DNA of 64,000 nucleotides from the NCBI GenBank assembly GCA_030656215.1, contig JAUSOD010000046.1, positions 1 through 64,000 on the forward strand, given 5' to 3'. Positions 8,561 to 16,984 of this stretch are shown one piece after another (the first letter of the stretch is position 1; every line of letters begins with the position of its first letter). Source of the stretch: Azoarcus sp. (GTDB lineage Bacteria; Pseudomonadota; Gammaproteobacteria; Burkholderiales; Rhodocyclaceae). A model generated the notes under the pieces. That model had not been told where the DNA came from. It was given only the letters and a program-made list of their open reading frames with translations, and ran no database searches. The position numbers and the translations under genes are program-made.

Positions 8561-10378
8561 TTACAAGCTGTCCAGCGCTGGCCCCTCCTTTGGCCCGAAC
8601 CACGCCTGCTCAAATGCCTTTTGCGCAGCAGCCCGGGCATCGGCTTTGCCCTGCTGGCGGTACACCTCGGCGAGGCCGTGCAGCGCCCAGCCGTTGTTGC
8701 GTACCTTGCCGAGCGAGTCGCGGAAAGCCTGCTCGGCTTCGTCCAGCCGGCCCTGCCGCAGTCGCACCGCGCCCAGCGACTGGCGTACCGGGTAGTACCA
8801 ATAGGGCGGCTCCATGTAGGCGAGGGCGTCTTCGATGGCAATTGCGTCCGTGAATGCCTTCGCTGCTGCGTCCAGATCGCCGCGCGCTTCGGCGATGCGG
8901 GCAGCGGCGACGAGCTGCGCAGTGCGTACGACCTCCTTCGCCGGTACCTGCCACGCAAGGTAGGGTTCGAAGTTGGCCGAGGCCTCGAGCCTGGCCAGGG
9001 CGTCGAGTTCCTGCTGTGCGCCGGCGGCGTCCTTGTGCGCGGCAAGCGCGACCGCTCGGGCGTAGTGGTACATCGCCGTCACCAGCGTCAGCCCTTCGGC
9101 CGGGCGGGGGAGCGCAAGGATGGCTTCCGGGGGGCTGAACAGGGCGTGGGTGGTGTAGGGCGCGGCCTTGATCGGTTCGAGCGAGGGGAATTGGCCGACC
9201 ACCTCGTCGGGCATGGCAGCGTCGAGTTTCGCTGCGGCGTCCAGCGCGGTGGCGCCGTCGCCGCCCATCTGTGCCGAAACCAGCACGAAATGGATGTTGT
9301 GCGGGTAGTAGCCGGTCTTGTACAGCGGGTCCGATGGAGATGTCTTGAAATAGCGCTCGTCCGCCGCGATCGCCTGCTTGTTCACTTCGAGCGAGTCGCG
9401 GAACATGCCGACGCGGTAGTAGATGTGCGCCGGCATATGCACGATGTGGCCGGCACCGGGCATCAGCGCGCCCAGCCGTTTCGCGTGTGGGAGGGCCCGC
9501 TCCGGCGTGGTCGAAGCCTCCACCGCATGGATGTAGAGGTGGATCGCGCCGGGGTGCGAGGGGTTGCGCGCGAGCACCGTTTCGAGCGCACGGACAAGGT
9601 CCGCCGTGCGGCCTTTGGGCCGGGTGCCGGCCGCCTCCCAGTAATCCCACGGCTGGGTGTCCATCGCCGCCTCGGCATAGAGCGTCTGGATGGTGTCGTC
9701 CGCGGCGAAACGCTGTGCCACCTGCTGCATTGCGTCGGCGTAGGCCGCATCGAGCGCCGCGCGCTCGGCTTGCGCATCCTCCGAGTAACGCTTGCCGAGC
9801 GCCTCGATCAGCGCGAGTTCCTCTTCCGTCGCTTGTGCTGCGAGCGCAGTGGCCCGGGCGAGCGCCGCCAATGCGGGTGCGTTGGCTTCGGGTGGCATCG
9901 GCGCGTTGATGTTCGGCCCCAGCACCAGGGCTTCGCCCCAGAAACACATCGCGCAGTCGGGGTCGAGCTTCTGCGCCGCCTGGAAGGCGCGCTGGGCTTC
10001 GGCGTGGTTGAAGGCGAAGCTCAGGCGCAGACCCTGGTCGAAGTAGGACTGGGCGCGCGCGTTGCCGGTGCTGACCTTGAAGCCAAGTTCGCCCAGATCG
10101 GTGTAGAGCGGCACCTCGCCGCCGACGGCCGCCTGCATCTGTGCGGTGTTGAACGGTGCGTTCTCGGACTTGGCCGCGATCTGGATCAGGGTGCCCAGGG
10201 TCGCGCGGGTGGCGACCGGGCTGGCGCATACGCCGCCGGGGTCGGCCAGCAGCGGATCGAATGCGGGGCTTGCCGCGCGCGAATCGGTGCTGCCGTTGGC
10301 GACGATGAGTGGCACGGAGAACAGTGCCAGTGCGGGTAGCAGGGTTCGAAGCGAACGTCGGGTGACACGGTTTGGCAT
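8561..10378 (-). CDS. tetratricopeptide repeat protein, exported
   Basis: The 605-residue product begins with a signal-like stretch (RRSLRTLLPALALFSVPLIVANG, about residues 7-29). It then carries several TPR-like helical pairs (for example SYFDQGLRLSFAFNHAEAQRAFQAAQKLDPDCAMCFWGEAL and the C-terminal LRQGRLDEAEQAFRDSLGK). The middle contains a well-conserved GAIHLYIHAVEAS block found in a family of uncharacterised TPR proteins. It probably works as a periplasmic scaffold, but no partner is evident and it stands alone between the antitoxin relic and the kinase/phosphatase gene. Confidence 0.75.
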   Translation of the reverse strand: MPNRVTRRSLRTLLPALALFSVPLIVANGSTDSRAASPAFDPLLADPGGVCASPVATRATLGTLIQIAAKSENAPFNTAQMQAAVGGEVPLYTDLGELGFKVSTGNARAQSYFDQGLRLSFAFNHAEAQRAFQAAQKLDPDCAMCFWGEALVLGPNINAPMPPEANAPALAALARATALAAQATEEELALIEALGKRYSEDAQAERAALDAAYADAMQQVAQRFAADDTIQTLYAEAAMDTQPWDYWEAAGTRPKGRTADLVRALETVLARNPSHPGAIHLYIHAVEASTTPERALPHAKRLGALMPGAGHIVHMPAHIYYRVGMFRDSLEVNKQAIAADERYFKTSPSDPLYKTGYYPHNIHFVLVSAQMGGDGATALDAAAKLDAAMPDEVVGQFPSLEPIKAAPYTTHALFSPPEAILALPRPAEGLTLVTAMYHYARAVALAAHKDAAGAQQELDALARLEASANFEPYLAWQVPAKEVVRTAQLVAAARIAEARGDLDAAAKAFTDAIAIEDALAYMEPPYWYYPVRQSLGAVRLRQGRLDEAEQAFRDSLGKVRNNGWALHGLAEVYRQQGKADARAAAQKAFEQAWFGPKEGPALDSL

Positions 10379-10557
10379 GGTCGGGCCTCCAACTTCAATG
10401 GCGGGGCAGGACCGTCTGCGCGACTCGTGCCGCCAGGCGCGGCGCTGGTAAAGCCACCCGACAGGGTGGTCTGCGTTGCACCTGCCCGCATCCCCGTTAT
10501 AGACGATTGAGCGTGTGTTGCAGCCGGGGTCGGGCTGCTGATTGGCGTGGCGAGGCC

Positions 10558-12240
10558 TCAGCGTGCAAACAGCAGCAGCAACAGAAATACGTTGAGCACC
10601 AGCGAACCCAGCGCCAGAAACTTCAGCGCCAGCGCCGGATCGCGCTTGGCCAGCGGACGCTTGCGCGGCGCCCGTAGTGGGCGGTGGGCGCCGAGTTCGA
10701 GGGCGAGCAGAAACTCCTCGGCGGTCTCGAAGCGCTCGATCGGCTCGCAGGCCACCGCCTTGAGCAACACCGCTTCCAGCCAGTCGGGGATGTCGGGCCG
10801 ATAGCGGGTGGGCAGGGTGGGGTTGCCGAAGCGGGGTTTCTGGAAGGGTTCGATTTCGCCGTAGGGATAGTGGCGGGTCAGTAGCTCGTACAGGGTGACG
10901 CCCACCGCGTAGAGATCGGTCGACTCGTTGGCCCGCGCGCCGGCGTAGAGGTCGGGCGCCATGTAGCTGGGGGTGCCCGGATTGTTGATCTCGTTGAACT
11001 CCTGGCCGTCGGTCGAGGCTACGCCGAGGTCGAGGATGCGTAGCTTGCCTTGCGCGTCGAGGTGCAGGTTGTCCGGCTTGATGTCGCGGTGGATGATGGC
11101 GAGCCGGTGCAGGGCGGCCACGCCGCGCAGGATCTCGCCACCGAGTTCCGCCACCTGTGCCGGCGAGAAGCGATGGCCCGCAGCGAGCCGCTGCTTCAGG
11201 CTGGCGCCCTGGTGCCAGCTCATCAGGTAATAGAGATGGCTGCGTCCGGGCCAGTCGATGACCTCGGGGAAGTGGCGGTCAACCACCCGTTTTGCGATCC
11301 ATTCCTCGTAGACCAGGGCCTGGCAGTTTTCCTGGTCGCCAGCGCCGGGGCGCAGGGTTTTCAGGACCCGTTGCTGGCCGTCGGGCGTTGCCACGCGGTA
11401 GAGCTGGGTGACCAGCGACTGGTGCAGCACTTCCTCCACCCGCAGCCCGTCAATCAGCTCGCCCGGTTTGAGCGCGGGCGGAAGCGGCAGCACGCTGGCC
11501 GACTCGAACAGCTCTGGCAGGCGCGACTTGGGCAGATCGTTCACCCGCAGCACCAGGGCCGTGCAGTTGTCGGGTGAGCCGGCGCCGGTCGCCAGCATGG
11601 CGAGTTCGGCGGCTGCGTCCTGCGGCTTGCTCATGCCTGCCAGGATCCGGGCTATTTTCTCCTTGCCGAGCGTGGCCCAGATGCCGTCGCTCATCAGCGC
11701 AAAGATGTCGCCGCGTGCCAGATCGCCGTCGCCGAAGTCGATGCTCAGCTTGTGGTCGAGCCCGACGGCGCGCGACAGCACGTTGTCGAGTTCCGGGTGG
11801 GCCCAGGTGTGGTCGGTGGTGAGCTGCTCCAACTCGCCCTGGCGGTAGCGATAGATGCGGGTGTCGCCGACGTGGGCCAGGTAGTAGCGGGTGCCGCGCA
11901 GCACCATGGTCGACAGGGTCGTGGCCATGCCCGCGGTCTGGGAGTTCTTCTTTGCTTGGTTGACCACCCACTGGTTGAGCGATTGGATGACCCGCTCCAG
12001 GCTGCGGTTGACCGCCCAGGTGTCGGGGGTGGCGTAGTAGTCCGCGAGCAGGCCGCGCACGGTGCGTTCGGCCGCTTCGCGTCCGTTCTCGTGCCCGCCC
12101 AGGCCATCGGCCACCGCCAGCAGCACGCCCTTGTTCAACAGCTCGCCACCGGTCGGGGTGACGTAGCCGCAGAAATCCTCGTTACGCGGCCTGGCGCCGG
12201 TGAGCGACGAGTGGCCGATGCTGACGCTGAGCTGGCTCAT
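10558..12240 (-). CDS. bifunctional PP2C phosphatase / Ser-Thr protein kinase, membrane-anchored
   Basis: A 560-residue fusion. Residues ~1-235 are a PP2C phosphatase (RPRNEDFCG, VADGLGGHENG, AHVGDTRIYR, SDGIWATLG, SPDNCTALVL). Residues ~265-525 are a Hanks-type kinase with HRDIKPDNLHL as catalytic loop and DLGVAS in place of DFG. Lys in VLKTLRP is the likely ATP-contacting residue, and the glycine-rich loop is poorly kept. A single membrane helix ends the protein (about 538-558). This architecture often sits in betaproteobacterial nitrate assimilation clusters. Here it follows the nitrate transporter gene on the same strand, which suggests post-translational control of transport or reduction. 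Its target is unknown. Confidence 0.88.
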   Translation of the reverse strand: MSQLSVSIGHSSLTGARPRNEDFCGYVTPTGGELLNKGVLLAVADGLGGHENGREAAERTVRGLLADYYATPDTWAVNRSLERVIQSLNQWVVNQAKKNSQTAGMATTLSTMVLRGTRYYLAHVGDTRIYRYRQGELEQLTTDHTWAHPELDNVLSRAVGLDHKLSIDFGDGDLARGDIFALMSDGIWATLGKEKIARILAGMSKPQDAAAELAMLATGAGSPDNCTALVLRVNDLPKSRLPELFESASVLPLPPALKPGELIDGLRVEEVLHQSLVTQLYRVATPDGQQRVLKTLRPGAGDQENCQALVYEEWIAKRVVDRHFPEVIDWPGRSHLYYLMSWHQGASLKQRLAAGHRFSPAQVAELGGEILRGVAALHRLAIIHRDIKPDNLHLDAQGKLRILDLGVASTDGQEFNEINNPGTPSYMAPDLYAGARANESTDLYAVGVTLYELLTRHYPYGEIEPFQKPRFGNPTLPTRYRPDIPDWLEAVLLKAVACEPIERFETAEEFLLALELGAHRPLRAPRKRPLAKRDPALALKFLALGSLVLNVFLLLLLFAR

Positions 12241-12315
12241 GAGAGGCCCCGGGAAACGCTATGTGCAATGGACGCAATGTGGACAATAGGACCACCGGTG
12301 GCGGTCAACTGCAAG

Positions 12316-12351
12316 GCCCGGGCGGGACCGTGTGTTCGGTCCCGCCCGGGC
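12316..12351. terminator. perfect 15-bp hairpin between transporter and kinase genes
   Basis: Two 15-base arms (12316-12330 and 12337-12351) are perfectly complementary and very G+C-rich, with a six-base loop. No T-run follows on either strand, so it is not a standard intrinsic terminator. It may stabilise the 3' end of the nirB-nirD-transporter mRNA or slow transcription before the kinase gene. Confidence 0.5.
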
Positions 12352-12375
12352 GTCAAGCGCGTGCCTGGAACGGGT

Positions 12376-13590
12376 TCAGATCTTGGCTGTGGTCAGGTGC
12401 GGTGCGCCCCACGTGGTACGCCAGCGGTTCTTGACTGCGGTCAGACCGATCAGCGCAATGATGGCCAGCGTGGCGAAGATCAGGAAGCCGATCATGTACG
12501 AGCCCGTCATCTGTTTCGAATAACCGAGGCTGGAAGCGAGGTAGAAGCCACCCACGCCGCCCGCCATGCCCACCAGGCCGGTCATCACCCCGATCTCCTT
12601 GCGAAAGCGCTGGGGTACCAGCTGAAACACGGCGCCATTGCCCATGCCCAGCGACAGCATGGCGCACACGAAGCCGGCCAGCGCCAGCCACGCGTTGGGG
12701 AGGCCGATCGAGACCACGCCGAGGGCCAGCGCGGCCGCCATATAAACCACGGTGAGCGACTTGATGCCGCCGATGCGGTCGGCGAGGTTGCCGCCGATCG
12801 GCCGTACCAGGCTGCCGGCAAAGACGCAGGCGGCGGTGAAGTAGCCGGCGGTCTGGGCGTTCAGGCCGTACTCGGTGTTGAAGTAGATGGTCAGCGACGA
12901 GGCCAGGCCGACGAAGCCGCCGAAGGTCACGCTGTAGAAGAACATGAACCACCACGCATCCTTGTCTTTCAGGATGGACAGGTACTCGCTCAGCCTCTTC
13001 GGCGCGGGGCACTCGGGGGCGTCCTTGGCCATGAACAGATAGGCCACGAAGACGATGGTAAGCGGGATCAGGGCCAGGCCGAACACGTTCACCCAGCCGA
13101 AGATGGCAGCCAGGCCGGGGCCGAACAGCGCGGCCAGCGCCGTACCGGAGTTGCCGGCGCCGGCAATGCCGAGCGCGGTGCCCTGGTGCTCGGGCGGATA
13201 CCAGCGCGAGGCCAGCGGCAGGGCGACTGCGAAGGAGGCGCCGGCCACCCCGAGGAACAGGCCCAGGATCAGCGCCTGTTCATACGAGTGGATGCCGTGT
13301 TGCCACGCCACCGCGAGCGCGGCGATGACGATGACCTGACCGATGGCGCCGGTGAGCTTGGGCTTGAGGTGATCCACCATCAGCCCCATGACGAAGCGCA
13401 GTAGCGCGCCGGCCAGCACCGGGGTGGCCACCATCATGCCCTTCTGGGCGTGGGTCAGGCCGAGGTCGGCGGAGATCTGCACGGCCAGCGGGCCGAGCAG
13501 CACCCACACCATGAAGGCGAGGTCAAAATAGAGAAAGGCCGCGATCAGGGTCGGCGTGTGGCCGGCCTGGAGGAAGGATTTCTTGTCCAT
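12376..13590 (-). CDS. nasA: NarK/NasA-type nitrate/nitrite MFS transporter
   Basis: A 404-residue major facilitator with 12 hydrophobic segments. The nitrate signatures are recognisable: the first in helix 5 (GNSGTALAALFGPGLAA) and the second in the C-terminal half (GMGNGAVFQLVPQRF). It imports nitrate for the reductase encoded by the divergent operon. It lies downstream of nirB-nirD on the same strand, 129 bases after nirD. That gap has a GAGCAGGC/GCCTGCTC hairpin (about 13605-13625) that could tune relative expression. The name nasA is used in the transporter sense; naming differs between species. Confidence 0.88.
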   Translation of the reverse strand: MDKKSFLQAGHTPTLIAAFLYFDLAFMVWVLLGPLAVQISADLGLTHAQKGMMVATPVLAGALLRFVMGLMVDHLKPKLTGAIGQVIVIAALAVAWQHGIHSYEQALILGLFLGVAGASFAVALPLASRWYPPEHQGTALGIAGAGNSGTALAALFGPGLAAIFGWVNVFGLALIPLTIVFVAYLFMAKDAPECPAPKRLSEYLSILKDKDAWWFMFFYSVTFGGFVGLASSLTIYFNTEYGLNAQTAGYFTAACVFAGSLVRPIGGNLADRIGGIKSLTVVYMAAALALGVVSIGLPNAWLALAGFVCAMLSLGMGNGAVFQLVPQRFRKEIGVMTGLVGMAGGVGGFYLASSLGYSKQMTGSYMIGFLIFATLAIIALIGLTAVKNRWRTTWGAPHLTTAKI

Positions 13591-13719
13591 CAGTAGCTCC
13601 GGGTCAGAGCAGGCAAGGGCCTGCTCCGGGTGAGAGGTGGAGGGGCAGGTTGGGCTGTAGGTGTCGGGCTTCAGGTCTGGGGCAGGAGGGCTGGGACAGG
13701 AGTAGGGTCCGACAGCGGG

Positions 13720-14031
13720 TCAGGCCGACAGATAGACTTGGCCGTCTTCGACCTTCACCGCGAACGACTTGGTGCAGCCAACGTCGGGCGCCACCGCTTC
13801 ACCACTCTCCAGTTGCAGCTTCCAGTTGTGCAGCGGGCAGGTCACGGTGCGCCCGTGCACGATGCCCTGCGACAGGGGCCCGCCCTTGTGCGGGCACTTG
13901 TCGTGCATGGCGAAGACTTCGTCTGCGCTGGTGCGAAAGATGGCGATGTCGCCATGCGCGTCGCTCTTCACCACGCGGGCGCCGAGTACCGGGATGTCTT
14001 CCATGTGGCAGATGTTGGTCCAGTTCATCAT
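13720..14031 (-). CDS. nirD: assimilatory nitrite reductase small subunit
   Basis: A 103-residue Rieske-fold protein, the small subunit that pairs with NirB for NADH-dependent reduction of nitrite to ammonium. Both halves of the Rieske-type ligand pattern are present (CPHKGG and CPLHNW), so this member may hold a [2Fe-2S] centre, unlike the cluster-less E. coli NirD. The start at 14031 has AGGAG just upstream; Met2 at 14028 is equally possible. It begins nine bases after the nirB stop, so the two are clearly one operon. Confidence 0.92.
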   Translation of the reverse strand: MMNWTNICHMEDIPVLGARVVKSDAHGDIAIFRTSADEVFAMHDKCPHKGGPLSQGIVHGRTVTCPLHNWKLQLESGEAVAPDVGCTKSFAVKVEDGQVYLSA

Positions 14032-14039
14032 GTGTCTCC

Positions 14040-16490
14040 TCAGGCCTTCAATAGTTCGAATTCGCGGCGCAGCGTGCCACCCTTTGCGTCCTGCACCCGT
14101 TCCATCCACGGATCGGGGCAGTCCTGCAGGGCGAACAGCAGGCGTTGGTGCAGGGTCTTGCGCAGTTCCAGGTCGTCGACGACGCGGAACTTGATGTAGT
14201 CCATGCCCACCCGCCCGACGTAATGGCAGGTGCGCTCCAGGTAGATCGCCTCCTCGCGGTAGAGCTGGAGGAAGGCGCCGGAGATCTCCATCGCCTCCGC
14301 GTCGTCGGCGGCCTTGCACAGGAACTGGGCGACCTCGGTCTTGATCCCGCCGTTGCCCGCCACATACACCTCGTAGCCCGAATCCACGCCGATGATGCCG
14401 ACGTCCTTGATGCCCGATTCGGCACAGTTGCGCGGGCAGCCGGACACTGCGAGCTTGACCTTGTGCGGCGCCCACATGCCGAACAGCATCTTCTCGAGCT
14501 TGACCCCCAGATCCATCGAGCGCTGGGTGCCGAAGCGGCAATGCTCGGAGCCGACGCAGGTCTTCACGGTACGGATCGACTTGCCGTAGGCGTGGCCCGA
14601 AACCATGCCGGCGTCGGCCAGGTCGGCCCACATCGGAATCAGGTCTTCCTTCTTTACCCCGAGCAGGTCGATGCGCTGGCCGCCGGTGACTTTCACCGTG
14701 GGCACCTTGTACTTCTCCGCTGCGTCGGCGATGGCGCGCAGTTCGGTCGGGGTGGTGAGCCCGCCCCACATCCGCGGCACCACGCTGTAGGTGCCATCCT
14801 TCTGGATGTTGGCGTGGGCGCGCTCGTTGATGAAGCGCGACTGCGGATCGTCGATGGCCTCTTGCGGCCAGCTCGAGATCAGGTAGTAGTTCAGCGCCGG
14901 GCGGCAGCTTGCGCAGCCATTGGGGGTCTGCCAGTCGAGCGCCTGCATCACCGCAGGAATGCTGGTCAGGTGCTGCTCGCGGATCGCGGCGCGCACGGCC
15001 AGGTGGCCATGGCTGGTGCAGCCGCACATCGGTTTGGTGCTGGAGTCCACCGCCTCGTAGCTGCCGCCCAGGGTGGAGGCGAGGATCTGCTCCACCAGCC
15101 CGGTGCACGAGCCGCAGGACGACGAGGCCTTGGTGTGCTTGCGCACTTCGTCGAGCGAGAACAGGCCGTGTTCCTGGATGGCCTGGACGATGGTGCCCTT
15201 GCACACGCCGTTACAGCCACACACCTCGGCTTCGTCGGCCATCGCGGCGGCGAGGTTCTGCCCCTTGTGCCCGGTGTCGCCCAGAAAATGCTGGCCGAAA
15301 AGCAGGTGGTCGCGCATCTCATGCACGTCCTGCGCTTCCTTGAGCAGCTGGAAGTACCAGCCGCCGTCGCCGGTGTCGCCGTAGAGGCAGGCGCCCACCA
15401 GGCGGTTGTCCTTGAGGACCACTTTCTTGTATATCCCGCCGGCGACATCCGACAGGGTGATCAGGTCGGCGCCTTCGTCGCCCATGAATTCGCCGGCCGA
15501 GAACACGTCAATGCCGGTGACCTTGAGCTTGGTCGAGGTTACCGAGCCCTGGTAGGTGGCGCCGCCCTTGCCGGCCAGGTGTGCCGCACAGACGCGCGCC
15601 TGCTCGAACAGCGGCGCGACCAGGCCGTAGGCGATGCCGCGGTGGCTGGCGCATTCGCCCACCGAGTAGATGTCGGGGTCCGAGGTTTGCAGGGTGTCGT
15701 CGACCACGATGCCGCGATTGCACGCGATCCCGGCCGCCTCGGCGAGGCTGGCATTGGGTCGGATGCCGGCGGCCATCACCACCAGGTCAGCGGGCAGCTC
15801 GCTGCCGTCGGCGAAGCGCACCCGGGCGACGCGACCGTCGGGGCCGGCTTCGAGCGCGGCGGTGCTGGTCTTGAGGCGGAACTTCAGGCCCTTGGCTTCG
15901 AGCGCGCCCTGCAGCATGCCGGCCGCCATCGGGTCCATCTGGCGCTCCATGATCCAGTCGGCCAGATGCACCACGGTCACGTCCATGCCGCGCAGCGCAA
16001 GGCCGTTGGCGGCTTCCAGACCGAGCAGGCCGGCGCCGATCACCACCGCATGGCGGTGGGTGGCGGCGGTGGCGATCATCTCGTTGGTGTCCTTGATGTC
16101 GCGATAGGCGATCACCCCGGGCAGGTCCTTGCCCGGCACCGGCAGGATGAAGGGGGTGGAGCCGGTGGCGATCAGCAGCTTGTCGTAGGTGAGCTCGCTG
16201 CCGTCGTGCACCCGCACCCGCTTGTTGGCGCGGTCGATGCCGGTCACGGTGCGCCCCAGGCGCAGGTCGATGTGGTGGCGGGTGTACCAGTCGTGGTCGT
16301 TGAGGACGATGTCGTCGAGCGTCAGCTCGCCGGCCAGCACCGGCGACAGCATGATGCGGTTGTAATTGGGGTGCGGCTCGGCACCGAAGACGGTGATATC
16401 GAACAGGTCGGCATCCACCTTGAAGAGTTCTTCCAGGGTGCGGACGCCGGCCATGCCGTTGCCGATCATGACGAGTCTGGGTTTGGACAT
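14040..16490 (-). CDS. nirB: assimilatory nitrite reductase (NADH) large subunit
   Basis: An 816-residue NirB. In order it has an FAD/NAD(P)-binding reductase half (IGNGMAGVRTLEEL at the start, VVIGAGLLGLEAANG for NADH), a BFD-like [2Fe-2S] domain (VCGCNGVCKGTIV ... SSCGSCTGLVEQ) and a siroheme/[4Fe-4S] domain. The cluster cysteines are in TCVGSEHCRFG (CX5C) and SGCPRNCAESG (CX3C). It catalyses six-electron reduction of nitrite to ammonium in the cytoplasm. The start MSKPRLVMIGNG at 16490 follows a GGGAA site and lies just after a predicted leader terminator. The longer upstream open frame is leader, not protein. Confidence 0.95.
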   Translation of the reverse strand: MSKPRLVMIGNGMAGVRTLEELFKVDADLFDITVFGAEPHPNYNRIMLSPVLAGELTLDDIVLNDHDWYTRHHIDLRLGRTVTGIDRANKRVRVHDGSELTYDKLLIATGSTPFILPVPGKDLPGVIAYRDIKDTNEMIATAATHRHAVVIGAGLLGLEAANGLALRGMDVTVVHLADWIMERQMDPMAAGMLQGALEAKGLKFRLKTSTAALEAGPDGRVARVRFADGSELPADLVVMAAGIRPNASLAEAAGIACNRGIVVDDTLQTSDPDIYSVGECASHRGIAYGLVAPLFEQARVCAAHLAGKGGATYQGSVTSTKLKVTGIDVFSAGEFMGDEGADLITLSDVAGGIYKKVVLKDNRLVGACLYGDTGDGGWYFQLLKEAQDVHEMRDHLLFGQHFLGDTGHKGQNLAAAMADEAEVCGCNGVCKGTIVQAIQEHGLFSLDEVRKHTKASSSCGSCTGLVEQILASTLGGSYEAVDSSTKPMCGCTSHGHLAVRAAIREQHLTSIPAVMQALDWQTPNGCASCRPALNYYLISSWPQEAIDDPQSRFINERAHANIQKDGTYSVVPRMWGGLTTPTELRAIADAAEKYKVPTVKVTGGQRIDLLGVKKEDLIPMWADLADAGMVSGHAYGKSIRTVKTCVGSEHCRFGTQRSMDLGVKLEKMLFGMWAPHKVKLAVSGCPRNCAESGIKDVGIIGVDSGYEVYVAGNGGIKTEVAQFLCKAADDAEAMEISGAFLQLYREEAIYLERTCHYVGRVGMDYIKFRVVDDLELRKTLHQRLLFALQDCPDPWMERVQDAKGGTLRREFELLKA

Positions 16491-16503
16491 AAGACGATTC
16501 CCG

Positions 16504-16532
16504 AAAAAGCGCATGGCCGAAAACGGACATGC
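16504..16532 (-). terminator. intrinsic terminator in the nirB leader (attenuator)
   Basis: Read on the minus strand, GCATG-T-CCG, a TTTT loop and CGG-C-CATGC form a stem with one mismatch, followed by GC and five T residues, ending about 14 bases before the nirB start. Its position between the sigma54-like promoter and the start codon makes it a likely attenuator rather than an end-of-gene terminator. Confidence 0.65.
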
Positions 16533-16562
16533 AAAGCCAAGAAAAAATGGCGTCGCTGATGG

Positions 16563-16647
16563 GATCGTCTTTGATCTGGCGGTACCACGACGTTGCGGTA
16601 CCGCGGGTAAGCCGCGAGGGGCTCCGGGCATTCGGTCGACATTGACC
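16563..16647 (-). promoter_or_regulatory. ANTAR-type antiterminator target hairpins in the nirB leader
   Basis: The minus-strand leader has three hairpins with six-base loops that all read AANGNC. They are GGTC-AATGTC-GACC (16647-16634), a ten-pair stem closing on AACGTC (16604-16579, including one G-T pair) and GATC-AAAGAC-GATC (16576-16563). ANTAR proteins such as NasR and NasT bind paired hairpins whose hexaloops have A at position 1 and G at position 4, which all three have. The last two are only two bases apart, the expected tandem arrangement, and a terminator follows. Binding is inferred. Confidence 0.6.
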
Positions 16648-16669
16648 TGACGCAGGATGCGAAGCACAA

Positions 16670-16685
16670 AGCAGTTATCGTGCCG
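16670..16685 (-). promoter_or_regulatory. sigma54-type promoter for nirB
   Basis: On the minus strand CGGCACGATAACTGCT matches the -24/-12 consensus TGGCACG-N4-TTGCW at the key GG and GC with correct ten-base spacing. Predicted transcription start is near 16659, giving a leader of about 170 bases. Confidence 0.6.
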
Positions 16686-16749
16686 CCGTCCGCTTTTCCT
16701 GTATTTCCGCGGAAATCTCGAATCTGGCGGCGCGTTGCGGACGGGAGTT

Positions 16750-16766
16750 CGCCCCGTGGTGGTGCA
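16750..16766. promoter_or_regulatory. possible NtrC-binding site
   Basis: CGCCCCGTGGTGGTGCA fits TGCACC-N5-GGTGCA with a perfect right half and four of six matches in the left half. It lies between the two divergent sigma54-like promoters, about 65 and 95 bases from each, the usual enhancer position. A second weaker dyad (GTGC-ATGA-GCAC) lies about 30 bases further on. Confidence 0.45.
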
Positions 16767-16858
16767 TCGAAAGGCAAAAATGCTGCAATGCAGTGCATGA
16801 GCACTCACCGATGCCGGTCGTTTCCGGCGTGTCCGCGGGGAATCAGGCGCTCTGTTCA

Positions 16859-16874
16859 TGGCCCGTGTCTTGCT
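16859..16874 (+). promoter_or_regulatory. sigma54-type promoter for the nitrate reductase gene
   Basis: TGGCCCGTGTCTTGCT differs from the sigma54 consensus TGGCACG-N4-TTGCW at one position, with GG and GC correctly spaced. The start point would be near 16885, about 100 bases before the ATG at 16985. Confidence 0.65.
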
Positions 16875-16893
16875 TAGGCTAAGTCTGATCAGA

Positions 16894-16973
16894 ACGCCAA
16901 TGCCCGGTGTCTGGTTCGGCCAACGGCGGCCAATGTGTTTGATGCATTGCGCGCCGACTCCTGTGCGCATTTT
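16894..16973 (+). promoter_or_regulatory. leader hairpins of the nitrate reductase gene, ANTAR-like, with a weak terminator
   Basis: The leader contains ACGCC-AATGCCC-GGTGT (16894-16910; seven-base loop starting AATG) and, seven bases on, GGCC-AACGGC-GGCC (16918-16931; six-base loop with A1 and G4). A TGCGC/GCGCA stem followed by TTTT (16948-16973) comes just before the ribosome-binding site. This repeats the arrangement in the nirB leader, though the terminator is weak and the first loop is one base too long. Confidence 0.4.
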
Positions 16974-16984
16974 CAGGAACGATC

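Noticed and set aside
16542-16547. T-run on the minus strand in the nirB leader as a terminator
   Set aside because: No stem directly precedes it; the better terminator is at 16504-16532.
14145-16559. 804-codon plus-strand frame opposite nirB
   Set aside because: Composition is Ala/Gly/His/Arg-rich and unlike any protein family; nirB on the other strand is certain.
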